This document shows positions 11,827 through 26,127 of a stretch of 64,000 nt of DNA, piece by piece. This DNA is from Amoeboaphelidium protococcarum (taxonomy: Eukaryota > Aphelidiomycota > Aphelidea), in the NCBI GenBank assembly GCA_023515745.1, contig JALECJ010000257.1, positions 2,234,687 through 2,298,686 of the forward strand, given 5' to 3'. The translations under genes and the position numbers were made by a program. Within the stretch, counting starts at the first letter, position 1, and each line of letters begins with the position of its first letter. The notes beneath the pieces are model-generated. The model saw only the letters and a list, made by a program, of their open reading frames with translations, ran no database searches and was not told the origin of the DNA.

Positions 11827-14800
11827 GAATGCTCCACCAATGAATACTGGTGTATTAATTTAGAGTCCAAAGTTAAGCTAACTACTAGGTGCTGATAATG
11901 TAGCCTACTCAACTTGGTCTATGGACATGCAAATGACAATGAAGAAGAATTCATGTTGGACTGCTATAGTTCCTTAGCCTCCTTCTGCTACATCCTCCAG
12001 CACTACTTCCGCCTCTCAACCAGATGGTTCTACCGCTAATATCGTTTATGTTAATGCTACTGGTCCAAGTGATTACGTCGTTGACTGCAAAGCTTAGAGC
12101 ATCATATTTGAGAATGTCACCGATGCTGTCAAGGTATATTTACGCTCCAAGATGGCCGAACAGTAGTCTCAAGAGTTGACAGCTAAGTAAATGTGGGATT
12201 TGTTGAAGGATCGCTACTCCACTGGCTCTCTGGTCAATCGCTTGGCTGGTCTTCGTAATTTGCTTGTATGTACTCAAGACAAGAACGAAAAGCTATCTGA
12301 CTATGTGAACAAACTCTAGGCTGCTAGTCATCATGCTAGAGTGGCAGTTGACAATGATGGTAAAGTCTGCTTCAAAGAACTGCAACTGGCAGTCTCCCTG
12401 TTTGGCATTGACGCCAAATTCGATCACATCCGCCTAAACGCTGAGCAGCAACTCTCCGTGTCAACTCAGACTTCCACTCTGACGTTTGATTCTTTGATGT
12501 CCATAATGTTGAATGAGCAGGAGCGTAAAGATGCAAAGGACATCGAGTAAAGAGGGCCTTCTATTCAAGTAACAAATGCTGGTGATATTCAACAGGTCAA
12601 CTTGGTAAAGAAGGAGTATCCTGTGTGTGATTACCCTGGTTGCCCGAAGCCTCGTGGACACAGAAAGGAACGATGTGATAAGAGAATTCAGGATTTGGAA
12701 GCAGATGTTAAGAAGTATAAACCATCTGCCACGGCTAACTTGTTGTAAACCAATCCGTAGGTAGTTTCTGATTGTGACAGCTCTTTCGATGCAATCTTCA
12801 TGGCCTCTGACCGTACAGTTAACGGTAGTGAATGGTTTCTAGACTCTGGCGCGTCTACTCATTGCTGCAACGACAAGGATGCTTTTATAGAATTGTCTGC
12901 CTGTTCAGGCATGAAGGTACAGAACTATGGAGGCAGTGATAAAGAGTTGGTGTGTGCCGGAGTCGGTACCGTCATCCTCAATGTAGTTGTTGATGGTGAG
13001 CGTCGCTGCCTAAAGCTGGAGAATGTTATGCACTTCCCGGGTGCTAGCTGCTCCTTAATGTCAGTGTCAAAGCTGAAAAGCTCTGGCAAGGTGACGTTGG
13101 TTGACCTTGACAGCCAGTTTGTAATCCAGTCAAAGGCAAGCAACAAGAAGTTGTGTGTGGCTGTCCTAGAGAAAGGTCTTTATCGCATTGTAATTGAGTA
13201 GCCATAGAAGGTGCTGAATGTGGTCAATCTCATTAGCCAACATGCCTAGCCGCCGCAGTCTGTAATGGTCAACTATCAAACGCTGCACCGTCGTCTCGGC
13301 CACCCCTCTGAAAAATTGGTGAATAAGTTATGACAATAACAGTATGTGAATGTGAATTTGAGTGAGTAAAGGACTTTTGAATTCTGTGATGATTGTCTTT
13401 CTACGAAGCTGCAACGTGCTCCTTTTCAGCCTTCAGATTCTATCTACTCAAACCCGCTTGATCTCGTGGTGTCTGATCTTAGTCCATGCAATATCCGCTC
13501 GTTTCATGGGTTCAAATACGTAATGACACTGATGGACATGGCCACAAGGAAACTATGGTCGTACATGCTTAAGAATAAGTCTGAAGCATTTGGGCACTTC
13601 AAGCGGTGGTTGACGTTGGTAGAGAATGAATCTAGTTTCAAATTGAAGAAGTTTCGATCTGATGGGGGTGGAGAATACATCTATGGTGAATTCCGTACTT
13701 TTCTGGCTGACAGAGGTGTGGCCATTCAAAGCACAACTGCACATACTCCTCAGCAAAATGGCAACAGTGAAAGAGTCAACTAGACGCTGTGGTCCATGGC
13801 CCGTACGTTCTTGAAAGTGTTTGACACTCCTCACACTCTTTGGCCAGATGCCATCATGGCAGCATGCTACGTTAAGAACCGTTTGCCTCATTCAGCTGTG
13901 AATTTTAAGCTTCCAGAAGAGTTGTGGACTGGAAAAAGGGCAAGCCTGTTTCACTTGCGGACGATGTTCTGTCTTGCGTATGTCAGACACTCCAAGTCAA
14001 CTTTTAAGAAATTGGACGATAGAAGTTTTCCCGCTGTCTTTGCTGGTTACTCGTTAGAAAAGAAAGCTTGGAGATTCTATAGTTTAGATCTTAATAAAAT
14101 TATCTTCAGTCGTGACGTAGTATTCTTAGAGAACAAGGCGCCAATGATTTAGCCAAGTTTTGTCTACAAACGGGAGCAGTTTGAACTGATGGATGAATCT
14201 GATTAGTCCGCTGTGAGAGTATCTGCATAGGACATTTACAACTCTGCAGGACTTGGTGCAGCTGTAGATCCAACCATTGAGGAGTTAGTCCAGTAACCGC
14301 AGATTTCATTTGATGCCGCAGCTGCTACCCGTCCAACTACTGCATCCATAAACGTCGAACCAAATGCTGAACCGGCTGAAGTCACTGAAGTCCCCAAAGA
14401 GATTGTAGACGATGAATTTGTTGACGCTGCGGAGTATACCTAGCCAATAGATAATGCCATTACTCATTAAGATGAAGATATTTCTGACAAGACTGCCAAA
14501 GCTCTCCTGAAGCTATAAAAACAGTTGTAAATTGACATGAATGATACTAAAGTAATGAAAGTTGATGTGCAAGATTCCAAAATTGAGGTAGGTAACATGC
14601 ATCTGAGGGTGAATGATCCGAAAATAGAGGTGGATGACATTGTAGGGATTGCTCGTAGCATTACCCAATCAAGGAGACACCAGTTGTCTACTCCCACAAT
14701 TAATTTTGTATCTGCCAACCCGTTTTAAGCACTGGATGATTGTTATGAATAAGATTAGCCATCCACTGATATGGATGATAGCGAGCAGTTCCATGATGCT

Positions 14801-16519
14801 GTGGAGAACTTGGAGTAAGAGTATTGGTATCATATTGTGGATCCCTACACCAATAAAGTGTATCAAACGTGTGCATTCGCTTATCAAGAATTGAATAGAG
14901 TGTTTGAAGATCCGCAGTCTTACGATGCTGCATTGAAATTGCCAGATGGTCCATAGTGGGATGAAGGTACTCAAGAAGAATTCTCTGCTCATGTAGAGAA
15001 TGGCACATTCATTTTGATTGACGAAGATTAAGTTCCAAAGGGTGAATAAATACTCACATCCAAGCTAGTGTTCAAATATAAGACTGATGCAACAGGTCAT
15101 CTGGACAGAAGGAAAGTGCGCTGGTGCATTAGAGGATTCTTGTAAGAGATGGATTGGGCTGAGATTTTTGCCCCAGTGATAAAGTATGCAACTATAAGGA
15201 TTCTTCTAGTATTGGCGTCACTGTTCAAATGGTAACTTACGTAGTTCGATGTCAAAACTGCCTTCTTAAATGCGTTCCTAAAGAGACCGGTTTACACTAG
15301 GCCTCCAAAGGGGTTCAAGATTCCAAAAGGCAAGATTATGAAACTCCTCAAGTCCGTTTACGGTCTAAAAGAAGCGCCCAAACTGTGGAATGATTTATTG
15401 ACCAAGTCATTGAAGTCGATAGGTTTCAATTGTATTAATTCTGACATCAGTCTTTATATGTTTAAGCTTAACGGTCAGACGTTTCTTCTCGCTGTCTACG
15501 TTGATGACATGGTATTGGCTGGTCCGTCCGGTGATTTATATAATAAGATTTGCGAAGACATAATGAAACTGTTCAAGGTTAGAAATCTTGGGTGGCCTGC
15601 TTATTTTCTTGGAGCATAGATCAAGACTAACTCTGATTCTTCATTCACTCTGAATCAAGAAAAGTACATCAGGTCCATTGTAGAGAGATTTGATATGCGG
15701 AATGAGCATCATGTTAAGACACCGTGTGCAACTTACAAATTGGATCTTTCCATGTGTCCTTAAGATGAAAGTCAGCGCCAAGAAATGGAATAGATCCCTT
15801 ATCAGCAAGCTGTTGGTTGTCTAATGCATCTTGTTCAGTGTTGTCGCCCTGACATTGCTTATGCGGTGTCTCAAGTTGCGCGTTTTATGAAGAACCCAGG
15901 CATGAAACACTGGTTAGCTGTAAAAAGAATTTATGGGTATCTTTAAAGCACTGCGCATATGGGAATTGAAATTGATTGTACTCAGGCTGGCTTGACTGGC
16001 TTCTCCGATTCTGATCACTGTGGTAACTTAGACCACTCAAAATCAACGTCTGGATATGTATTTTACTTGTGTGGTGTCCCAGTATCTTGGAAGTCAAGTC
16101 TGCAACCTATTGTAGCTCTGAGCTCAGTTGAGGCAGAGTACATCGCACTGGCAGCAGCTGTCAAAGAAGGTATCTGGATCAAGTAGTTGTTATATGAGCT
16201 GCAACTGCAAGATGTTGCTTCTCAACTTTACTCTGTCCCTAGACTCTTTGCAGACAATCAAGGATCTATTTACTTGACTAAAGCATCTCAGCAACATCAT
16301 AGAACTCGACACATTCGCTTGCGCTATCACTTTCTGCGACAAGAAATCCAAGACCGTACGTTGGATATAGAATTTGTCCGGAGTAATGCAAATGTGGCTG
16401 ATGTGTTTACAAAAGGTCTTGGAAAGAATCTGCATTGGCTGTTTGTAAGTAAGATGGGAATGAAAGTACGAGAGTCATATAAGCCTCTAGAAGTTGAGGT
16501 GACCTAAAAGGTGGTATGA
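11819..16519 (+). CDS. Copia Gag-Pol polyprotein (one in-frame TGA)
   Basis: One reading frame of 1566 codons. Gag region with UBN2-like sequence and a knuckle (CDYPGCPKPRGHRKERC, about residue 269); protease DSGAST at about 341; integrase HHCC (HRRLGH...CDDC) and core with SDLSP, RSDGGGEY and NGNSERVN; GKR-like linker; reverse transcriptase with FDVKTAFLN, VYGLKEAPK and YVDDM at about 1227; RNase H ending FVRSNANVADVFTKGLG. The frame ends ACC TAA AAG GTG GTA TGA. Dozens of in-frame TAA/TAG are read as Gln. A single in-frame TGA at 13331-13333 (codon 505) lies in the pre-integrase zinc-binding region, after protease. It could be a fresh nonsense mutation or a readthrough site separating Gag-Pro from Pol. 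Confidence 0.93.
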
Positions 16520-16531
16520 TTTGCGGTCGGC

Positions 16532-16636
16532 TGTTGAGCTGAAACCGTGTTGACGCGTTTCAGTCACTCACTCTCTCTCTTTATCATACAAGAGTTGAAA
16601 CAACTGTAAATATACTTGTTATATCTCATATTCACT

Positions 16637-16661
<25 letters not shown>
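16532..16661 (+). repeat. 3' LTR of copia element
   Basis: Identical 130-bp copy of the 5' LTR. Its antisense strand now supplies the last codons and the TGA (16637-16639) of SRP54. A purine run (AAAAGGTGG) lies about 17 bp upstream, a weak polypurine-tract candidate. Confidence 0.95.
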
Positions 16662-18289
<1,628 letters not shown>

Positions 18290-18484
18290 ATTGATAATTT
18301 CCTATAACGAATTTTTACAGATTCAGTGATAATTTGACGATAACTCAATCAGTAATGAATGGGAGAGAGAGATTGAACAGAGATTGATTAGAAGAAGAAG
18401 ATCAAAAGAAACCACTCGTAAAACATCACCAAGCAGAAAAACTGAAGGTAAAAGAGAAACTGACTGAAATACGATTTAAAAGAT

Positions 18485-19101
18485 TCATTGTTTCTTCTTA
18501 TTTGAAGATGAGGAAACTTTAGCCATAAGAGAACGGAGATCGTTCAGCAAGAGCTATCCAACAACATGGCCTTCCTCGTCAATATAGTCAGAGAACAGAG
18601 CAACGTGCTACTGTTCAGGATACAAGACACCAGCAGCTTACATTTTCATTTTCAACTTGTACTTGCAATCAAATCTGTCAACATTACTTGCGATAATAAC
18701 TGTTGTATCTTATGACTTTCTACCAACATAAATGGCATGCTATTCAATATAATACACGTAAAACAGGTAGAATGCATTCAGACCAAAGTAGAGAACACAG
18801 GCGGCCAACACCAGTAAATGATTACTCTCATAAAACGGAACTTTGTAATGGTAAAAAGCGGTTAAGCCAGCAATAAGAGCAGAACACAGCCCAATTAAAA
18901 TCTTGACATCAACATGAAAATGGTCCTACTTGAAGCCTTCAACCTCATCCATCAAGTACTTGATCGCATCGTCTATCGCACCTTTACTCTCAACAGAGTT
19001 CCATTTCTAGCATTTGAACTCCTAAGCATCTACAATATTCTCCAAATATTATGAATATGACGTACAAAGAGATGCTAGTTGATATTACCAAACTTGTCCA
19101 T
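18485..19101 (-). CDS. SPC2: Signal peptidase complex subunit 2 (2 exons)
   Basis: Exon 1 is only 13 nt (19101-19089, ATGGACAAGTTTG); intron 19030-19088 (59 nt, GTAATA...TGTAG); exon 2 is 19029-18485. Product 185 aa, starting MDKFDAQEFKCQKWNSVESK. Two close membrane hairpin segments (VDVKILIGLCSALIAGLTAFY and LLVLAACVLYFGLNAFYLF) are followed by a cytosolic domain with DRFDCKYKLKMKM and a basic end, as in SPCS2/Spc25. The subunit is part of the ER signal peptidase and contacts the translocon. It lies next to SRP54, the other secretory gene here. The tiny first exon is inferred from frame and splice signals. Confidence 0.9.
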
Positions 19102-19202
19102 GATCTGAATATAAATTAACGTAAAGGCTATTGTTTTGTTAGCAAAGACTGTAAAATCTCAACTGAATTGAAAGAACGCGAGGTGAAGTGTTCGTTCTCT
19201 CC

Positions 19203-19241
19203 TCACACACACACACACACTTACTCTCACTCTCTCTCTCT
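19203..19241. repeat. CA/CT microsatellite
   Basis: A (CA)n run followed by (CT)n in the 205-bp divergent spacer between SPC2 and the small Gln-rich gene. It may be part of the shared 5' region. Confidence 0.7.
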
Positions 19242-19306
19242 GTCCCGTCTTTCTAGGTGTGAAAGACTAATACCTACGTGTTTACTACTCAAATAGACTG
19301 CTGATT

Positions 19307-19588
19307 ATGGATCAATTGAGTACAGATTAAGCACTGAAAGTATTAGATAGTTTAGATCTTCGATTACAGTCTGCTATTCAGGCAACTGAGAAGTAGTTGG
19401 CGGATGTGCTGCAGAGGAAAGCTGATGAATAAAGCCAATAGAATATTGTTTAGTAAACTGTTTCAGAAATCTAGTAGAATCTTTTGGGACAAGATCCATA
19501 ATCTGGTTAGCTTTCAGGAAATGTGGACAATACTGGTGGTAAAGGCAAAATGAAGTCGCAAAGAAGTCCGTTCATGGATGTTGATTGA
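19307..19588 (+). CDS. Small Gln-rich coiled-coil protein, unknown
   Basis: 93 aa, invisible under the standard code because it has 15 in-frame TAA/TAG. ATG GAT CAA TTG gives MDQLSTDQALKVLDSLDLRL, followed by an amphipathic helix (LQSAIQATEKQLADVLQRKA) with heptad-like spacing, a Gln-rich stretch, a Gly-rich linker and the end QRSPFMDVD TGA. No known domain recognised. Divergent from SPC2. The long open frame with strong third-position bias and sensible composition supports a real gene; a small subunit of a larger complex is possible but not shown. Confidence 0.65.
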
Positions 19589-20160
19589 ACTACAATACAT
19601 TATTTCATTTCATTTCCTTTATTTTTGAATTTAATACTTTTTTACATGTACTATTTCTACATTGATGACAAGTGATGTATACATTGTTTTCTTCAATGTT
19701 TTAAAGCAGTGGTTAGAATCAAGATCGTGTGTGGAAGCCATGTTGTGCATACAGTGAGTCAGGGACGTGGATAGATCCTACCCGTGAATGCAATTACAAT
19801 GAGGCGCAGCGGTATATACGATTACAGTGGTGAGGCGCAGTTGTGTACGCAATCGCGATATGACCAAATTTCGGGTACGCGTGCGTGTATGGTGTGTGTA
19901 TGAGTCAGCGTGTTCAAGGCGTACAAGCGATAAAGCGATCGTAAACTGTTCATGCCGTAAGAACCAGGCTGACGGTCGTTTCGCGCGTGGCTCAACTCGA
20001 TCCCGACGCCACTTACGCTACTCCTCGCGAGCAAAATTACAACAGCAGCAACGAGTGGCGGCGTTTATTCGGAGTAGCTCTCCAATTCTCTTGACTAATA
20101 CACATTCACTCTATTTGTGCTTACTGCTCCATTTATTTAAAATTTAATAATTACAAGGCG
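19589..20160. other. Intergenic upstream of zinc-finger gene
   Basis: About 570 bp. It contains two near copies of a GAGGCGCAG-bearing segment (around 19800 and 19831) and an Arg/Ser-rich plus-strand open frame with no coding character or homology. Probably the zinc-finger gene's promoter and 5'UTR. Confidence 0.45.
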
Positions 20161-21474
20161 ATGACTGTCCAACAACTGGGTGATATGGCTGCTGAAGTGA
20201 GCTACTCCTAATAATAAAAAGAACCCTTAAGGTCCGCTGGTCGCTCCGATAATTTTTCGCAAACGCCCTACTACGGTGAATTTAGCGCTGGTGATGGAAG
20301 CAGGCATGTGCCACAGTCCTCGTACTCTGTGCCGTAATAAAATGCTAGTCATGACAATAATATGCATCACAGTCATCTGCCGGACAGTCATAGCGGTCAT
20401 GTGAATTCCCGCTTACCGCTGCTCTATGAATTGCTTTAGCAAGGGTATGATTAGGCTCTGGGCTAGCCAATCGGTGTTTCCTCGACCCCTGAAAGTAATT
20501 CTTCGCATTCAAACGGCTTGCGACATGACATGGCATCAGGCGTTAATCACTATTATTAAAGTTCGTAGAATTAGCCATAGTTTTAGCTGCCGAGTATTCA
20601 AGAGTTTACAAAGTCCACGGTGAAAAAGTACATTATATCAGCTGATCATCTCTCCCTTGAACCAGTCCCAGTCCATCCAACACGTTAGTATCAAGTTTCT
20701 TAGAATGATTATTAGTTTTAATCCTAGCGTAGTGCTTCGAGTAATGATACTTCTTCAAGATCGTCCTAATCGGAGCATCCAGTCTCGGTGGAACCAACAT
20801 CATCTGTGAAGATGTACAATCATCCTTTGACCAAGATTCGCAGTTCAAGTGGTGGTGATTTATTTATATGCAACTGGGAGAACTGTGGCAAGGAATTTAA
20901 AAAGTATTACAACTTGAAGTCTCATCTTAAGATTCACACTGGTGAGAGACCATTTGCATGTGACTTTGATGGGTGCTCGGCTGCTTTTACGCGTCGTCAT
21001 GATTTGAATCGTCACCGCAAGACACATTCTGGTGAGCGAGAGTACTAATGTTCTGATTGTGGTAGGAAGTTTAGTCGCCAGGATGCTTTGACAAGACATT
21101 TGAATGGGTCTACTTGTAAAGGCGGTGCTGGTATGCAGGGTGAGTTGCAACGCGATGTACAAGGAAGTTGTAATCACGCTGAAGTATAGTCGACGTATGA
21201 TCATGATCAGAGTGCCTCATCATACTCTAATAGTTATGGAGTATAACAAGTTTATTAAAGACCGATTGTATTTGTGCCTGTTAACCAGTATCAGTATTCA
21301 AATCCACGTCATTATATAGAATCTGCGATCACTAAGCCGCATGAAAGAGTATCAGAAGAATACAGTCAAGTTCCCTCTGTGCCATATCGCTATGAAAATC
21401 TGCCTCCGTATCACGCCAGAACTCAAGATACGGTATACCGTCCAAGTAACGAATTCCGCGTTAATATTCGCTGA
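20161..21474 (+). CDS. C2H2 zinc-finger transcription factor
   Basis: 437 aa, single exon, with many TAA/TAG read as Gln in low-complexity flanks rich in Ser, Asn, His and Tyr. Three fingers lie at about residues 237-317: CNWENCGKEFKKYYNLKSH (C-X4-C), CDFDGCSAAFTRRHDLNRH (C-X4-C), and CSDCGRKFSRQDALTRH whose last ligand is Cys (H-X5-C). TGE-type linkers (HTGERPFACD, HSGEREYQCS) join them. The arrangement resembles fungal Swi5/Ace2/Crz1 regulators, with the second and third fingers most Crz1/Ace2-like. Expected nuclear, DNA-binding. Targets unknown. Confidence 0.9.
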
Positions 21475-21718
21475 TTCTTGTATGCTTTACAAAATGATAT
21501 GTTAAATTAAGTCAAGTCTTTACTACTTTATAAGCCTCTTTCATTTTCAACAGCTCGTTTCAGCTACTGGTTGCGCGCATTTCTCTTTTAGGAACTAGTG
21601 TTCCTCAAAGTGGCGCGTCTCGTTTCACTTTTGAGAGCAGTTTAAATTTCCAGTTTCAGCCGATTCAATCTTCTCCTCGTTCTGTTTACCGACATCCCCA
21701 AGATTTTTATTCAATATC

Positions 21719-22328
21719 ATGACTGTCGCTGACCCTACCACTGTTGTATCTGCTGTTGAAAAGAGAAATATCTCAGAAAAAATGACATCTAGTGTTCCTG
21801 TGGCAAAGAAACTGGCTCAAGACTTGAATCTGTTACGCGTCAAGAAACTGTCTGACAAGGCCAGGCTGCCAACCCGAGGCTCAGTGCATGCTGCTGGATA
21901 CGATCTTTATGCTGCCAAGGAGGTCACCGTCTCAGCCAAAGGAAAGTGTGTGGTGCCAACTGATTTATCTATTGCTATTCCAGAGGGAACTTATGCTCGC
22001 GTGGCTCCTCGTAGTGGGCTAGCAGTGAAAAACTTTATCGATGTCGGTGCTGGAGTGGTTGACTTTGACTGTAAGATATCTATCATCATTGTATTCTTGA
22101 CAAATTATCCTTCTAATACTATCCGTATGTGTCTTTCTGTGTGTAGATCGTGGTCCACTGGGAGTAGTCTTGTTCAACTTCAGTGACGTGGATTTCTAAG
22201 TCAAGGAAGGTGACCGCATTGCTCAGCTCATCTTGGAGCGTATTGTTACTCCAGATGTGGTCGAGGTGGAAGATTTGGAGAATACCGACCGTGGTGTGAA
22301 CGGATTTGGATCTACCGGCACTAATTGA
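21719..22328 (+). CDS. DUT1: dUTP pyrophosphatase (2 exons)
   Basis: Exons 21719-22070 and 22147-22328 (intron 76 nt, GTAAGA...GTGTAG) give 177 aa. All five trimeric dUTPase motifs are intact: [30 protein letters not shown] (rebuilt across the splice), [11 protein letters not shown], and the P-loop-like [13 protein letters not shown] end. It hydrolyses dUTP to dUMP and pyrophosphate, keeping uracil out of DNA. A Lys/Ser N-terminal extension of about 35 residues precedes the core. One TAA = Gln (DVDFQVKEG). Identity is certain. Confidence 0.96.
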
Positions 22329-22427
22329 TTTAATATATGAACACAAAGCTTGAAATCATACAAGTTTAATAAGTGCACTAAATCGTTCTATTTACTTACA
22401 ACAGCTATCACTTAGTTACAACATGCA

Positions 22428-25211
22428 TCACGCAACACTTTCAGGAAGAGACGTCTGAGGCACTGGTTGAGCGCCATCCCCATTCTGCGACTTTTATTAC
22501 GGCTACTGAGGCCTAAGTTGTGGAGTAGGAGGATCAGATACCTTGTGCTACTACTACTACTTTCTCTCCATTGTATTCATCTGTGAATTAGTCATGGACG
22601 GAGATTGTGAAGGCATTGATCCTTTATGGCTGCTCTCATACTCCCACGTAAAGTGATGATGATATCGACCAGCCTTATCCACGCAGTCATCGCATACCTC
22701 AATAGCACTAAAATAAGGATCCTCCTTCATCTCTGCAATAGTAATCCTGTGATTATGATCCGGCTCCAATATCCTCTCCAGAAGATGTGACAATGTAGGT
22801 GGTAGCCGCATAAATGGCTCAAATCGTGCTCTGTGCTCCAAATAGTAGGCATAGTTAGGATCTTTCAACGTGGCCTGACGCCAAGGCACACCATGAAATA
22901 ACATCGCATAATAAATAATACCAGATGACCAGATGTCAACCTTGCGAGCATCATACGGTTCCCCTGTGAACTCTTCAGGTGCAATGTACGGCTCACTTCC
23001 ACACAAGCCCTTAGACTTATGAGGCTCTTGCTCCCAGCACGTCTTGAACACGTCAGATACACCAAAATCGGTAATCTTTATATGTCCATGCGCGTCAACC
23101 AGCAGATTCTCTGGCTTGAGATCTCGATGCGCAACACCCATAGAGTGCAGGTATTCAATGCCATTGATAAGCTGCTTATAGCAACAATTAATTTCAATCA
23201 TTGTCATCTTGCCACCTCTCAGAATCTCGTACAGGTCACCGCCAGGACAGAACTCCATCACCTCACACCACCTGTGCTTCTCATCCTACACCAGATCCAG
23301 AGTCTCCACGATATTGATATGATGCAGATTGGAGCTTATACAGAATTCCCCAGTCAACTTCTTGATATAATCCCGCTCACTCTCATCTTTGCGTCGCTTC
23401 CTAAACTCTTTCACTGCGTAAAGTTTATCACCTGGTCCTATAAAGCCAATCTTATGGAAAAGTCTCACTGTACCACCAGCACCTTTCCCAATAATCTTAT
23501 CTGCCATTCCATACTTGTCAGACAGTGCACTCTCGTGACTTGCCGTGCTCATATTGGTGGTAGATTCGCTACTGCTGGCCAACTTCTTATTATGGACCAT
23601 CATATTTCGGAACATGTGATTGATACTTCTTCTGCCAGAGGTGTGAGACTCGATATCACTTTTGCTATCTGGCACCTTCTCGATACTCGAAGCGGCCGTG
23701 TGACTACCTCTGAGATGCGGATTGGAACCAATGGGTGAACCTTGTCTGGATGGAGGAGAGCCGTGCTGCTCACTAGATGAATGCTTCTACGATAAATGAT
23801 CATTGAGCCCATCACTACCACTGCCCAAATTCTAATCAGTACTGCCATGATCACCGGGAATGTTATCCAAAGACGCTATTGAGGAGCGGGCTGATGACAC
23901 AGACTCTAAATCACTTTATTCATTAGCGGTATTGCCAACAGAGCCTTAACGCTTAGCATGTCTCTTGCGACTAAAGAAATTCTAGAAACTCATAGATGGA
24001 GAAGACGACCTATCATGATTATGATGATGATGCTGCTGCTAGTGACTATGACCATTATCTTTACCAGTACCACCACCACCATGATCATTATCATGATTAG
24101 CATGTTGTACGTGATGAAGCAGCTTCTCAATCACCGCATGTCTTCTCTGAGTCTGAGGTGAGTCTGTTGGACGAGGTGGATGCCAACCGACACCTTAAGA
24201 TTCAGCAGGAAGATTATCATGAGGAGCACAATTGGAGTGGCCATTTTATGATGCAGTAGCGCCATCATTTCCATGAACGCCACCGTGACTATTCAAATAG
24301 GTGGGATGCAATAGGCGATATAGAAGGGTACTATGTGATTACTTACGCTAAGCTTCAGATGATGTTGAATTAAGAGATTCGCGACTACTTGCCACAGATC
24401 TGGTGGCCTAATTCGAGCCTTGATGGTGCTTGAAATCATTCTCCATCTAGATGCCATGCAGCTGATTCATAGAATTGGAATTCGGATGAAACCATCTATA
24501 GATGAACGTTGATGATCTTGGTTTGCTTTAAGGATGTACAGGAGGTAGAGCACTGATAGATGTTTTCGATTTCTAGTCTGATAAAAGAGCAGAGTTCATA
24601 TTCTTTGCCTAGTCTGACTGTACCAATGATTTTTATTCACACTATCCAACGGACTAGACAGAATCGCAGTTACAATTGACATTTCTAGCACTGGCTCTCT
24701 AGTTCTCCCAAACTTGATTATGAAGAGCTAAATTGCCCTGAGTTAATGCCAGACGATTACCGCTCTCATCAACTTTACTTTCATGATCCATAGGAACTTC
24801 ATCGCCCGCCTAATGTAAGGCATTCATATCTCCATGAGCAGACTGATGAGCAGAAATCTATATCGTTGATGCAACAGGAGTGGGATTTAGAGCCAGAGTG
24901 ACACTGGTTGAATGATGCCCATCCAGAGCCGGATCAGCGGCGGCACGAATTCCATTACTCAGCTATTGACATGAAGCACCACCGCAGCTCCTCAAATCAA
25001 GAACCTTATTTTCGCTCTCAGCCGGTTGTATCGATTCTTAAGGCGGCTGAGTTGTGGTATATTATTACTCTTACTATTCCAATTACTTCTTCGCAGGTTC
25101 CGATTATGCAACATCCAAAGTATCATCAGCAGTATTCTAGTCCATATTCAGTTAATCTTACTCTAATTCTTGGTCGGACACTTTATGAATATCCCGCACA
25201 ATGTCTGTCAT
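22428..25211 (-). CDS. Hal4/Sat4-Npr1-like serine/threonine kinase
   Basis: 927 aa in one frame, ATG at 25211 (MTDIVRDIHKVSDQ) to TGA at 22428. A long disordered N-terminus (about 1-560) is rich in Gln, Ser and His, with poly-Q patches and a HHHH run. The kinase domain spans about 565-870: IGKGAGGTVRL P-loop, YAVKEFRKRR, EFCPGGDLYE hinge, HRDLKPENLLV, KITDFGVSDVF, CGSEPYIAPEEF, DARKVDIWSSGIIY. The CGSEPYIAPEE activation segment and VDIWSSGI pattern are typical of the fungal Hal4/Hal5/Npr1 group, which stabilises plasma-membrane transporters. The C-terminal tail is Gln/Pro-rich. A GTAAGT near 24346 looks like a splice donor, but the frame reads straight through. Confidence 0.9.
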
Positions 25212-26127
25212 ATTTTCGCCGACAACACTTCTTCTACTTACAAATATTAAAAAATCTTTCACCAACTGTTACTAATAATCAGATATAAAATCAAAAGCTT
25301 AGTTGACACTCTTTTTCCACTTGATATTATCCAGCAATTATTTCAAATTATTCACACTCTAACAATCTGGTTGTGATGACGATGATGCTTGTCTAGTAAT
25401 TACTCGTAATGATAGTAGCGATGTGTGTATTCAGTTGTTTTGTCTCTTGGTTGATGTATTTTCAGTCAGTTAGTCAATTGTCGTCGTTGTCGTCACTTTG
25501 TGAGTCGTCGGGCAGGAAGAAATTTATTCTTTCAGATCGCGCTGGGGTTGGTCGTCGCTTGATTTTCAGTACAGTAACTCTCTTTTGAGTCGATATATAT
25601 ATTCGTCGATCGATCGGCCTAGGGCTACGCTAAAATGTGAAGATTTGAGAATACAGTGAGGAGAGGAAGAGAAATGAAAAATAGCGCACCACGGAGCAAA
25701 TGTGATGATTACTAAAGCAGCACACACAACGCCGATGGGAAAGATGTGGTCACTGGGGCCAGCATTGGTTCGCTATGATTGGTGCGAATGTCACCGAAGA
25801 TGTCAACAGATCGATTGACTAATTTTTTTTGTTTGTGATTTATCATTGATCCGACGTTTAGCTGTTCCAGTCAGTTGGTTAGTATTGCTATTTTGGTGTT
25901 AACAGATGATGTGCATGTTTGCTTTTTATATTGAACTTGCATTATTTTATAGTAGAAACGATTTAACACCGTTAAATATTGGCATACCTACTGAAGTATT
26001 GAACATTGTCTTGTGTAACAAATTTAGTGTCATGACCGAAAGGAGTATCCGTTAATTAACCAATCAATCAAAAACTTTAAGCGATCCAAATGTGAATAAA
26101 AACTTGATCAACCTTTAATTTTTATTA
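25212..26127. other. Intergenic, no gene seen
   Basis: About 0.9 kb upstream of the Hal4/Npr1-like kinase and downstream of DBP3. It contains simple GTCGTC-type runs and a TATATATAT tract near 25596. No open frame with coding character on either strand under UAR = Gln. Confidence 0.45.

Noticed and set aside
16187-16507. Separate small genes within the copia element
   Set aside because: All such frames share one phase with the single Gag-Pol frame and are separated only by TAA/TAG, which are sense here.
19827-20147. 106-aa Arg/Ser-rich plus-strand frame
   Set aside because: Composition is unlike neighbouring genes, no homology, and it sits in the zinc-finger gene's upstream region.
24289-24346. 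Apparent 58-nt intron (GTAAGT...AATAG) in the Hal4/Npr1-like kinase
   Set aside because: The reading frame is open straight through, and splicing would put the downstream exon out of frame; it also lacks the TGTAG end.
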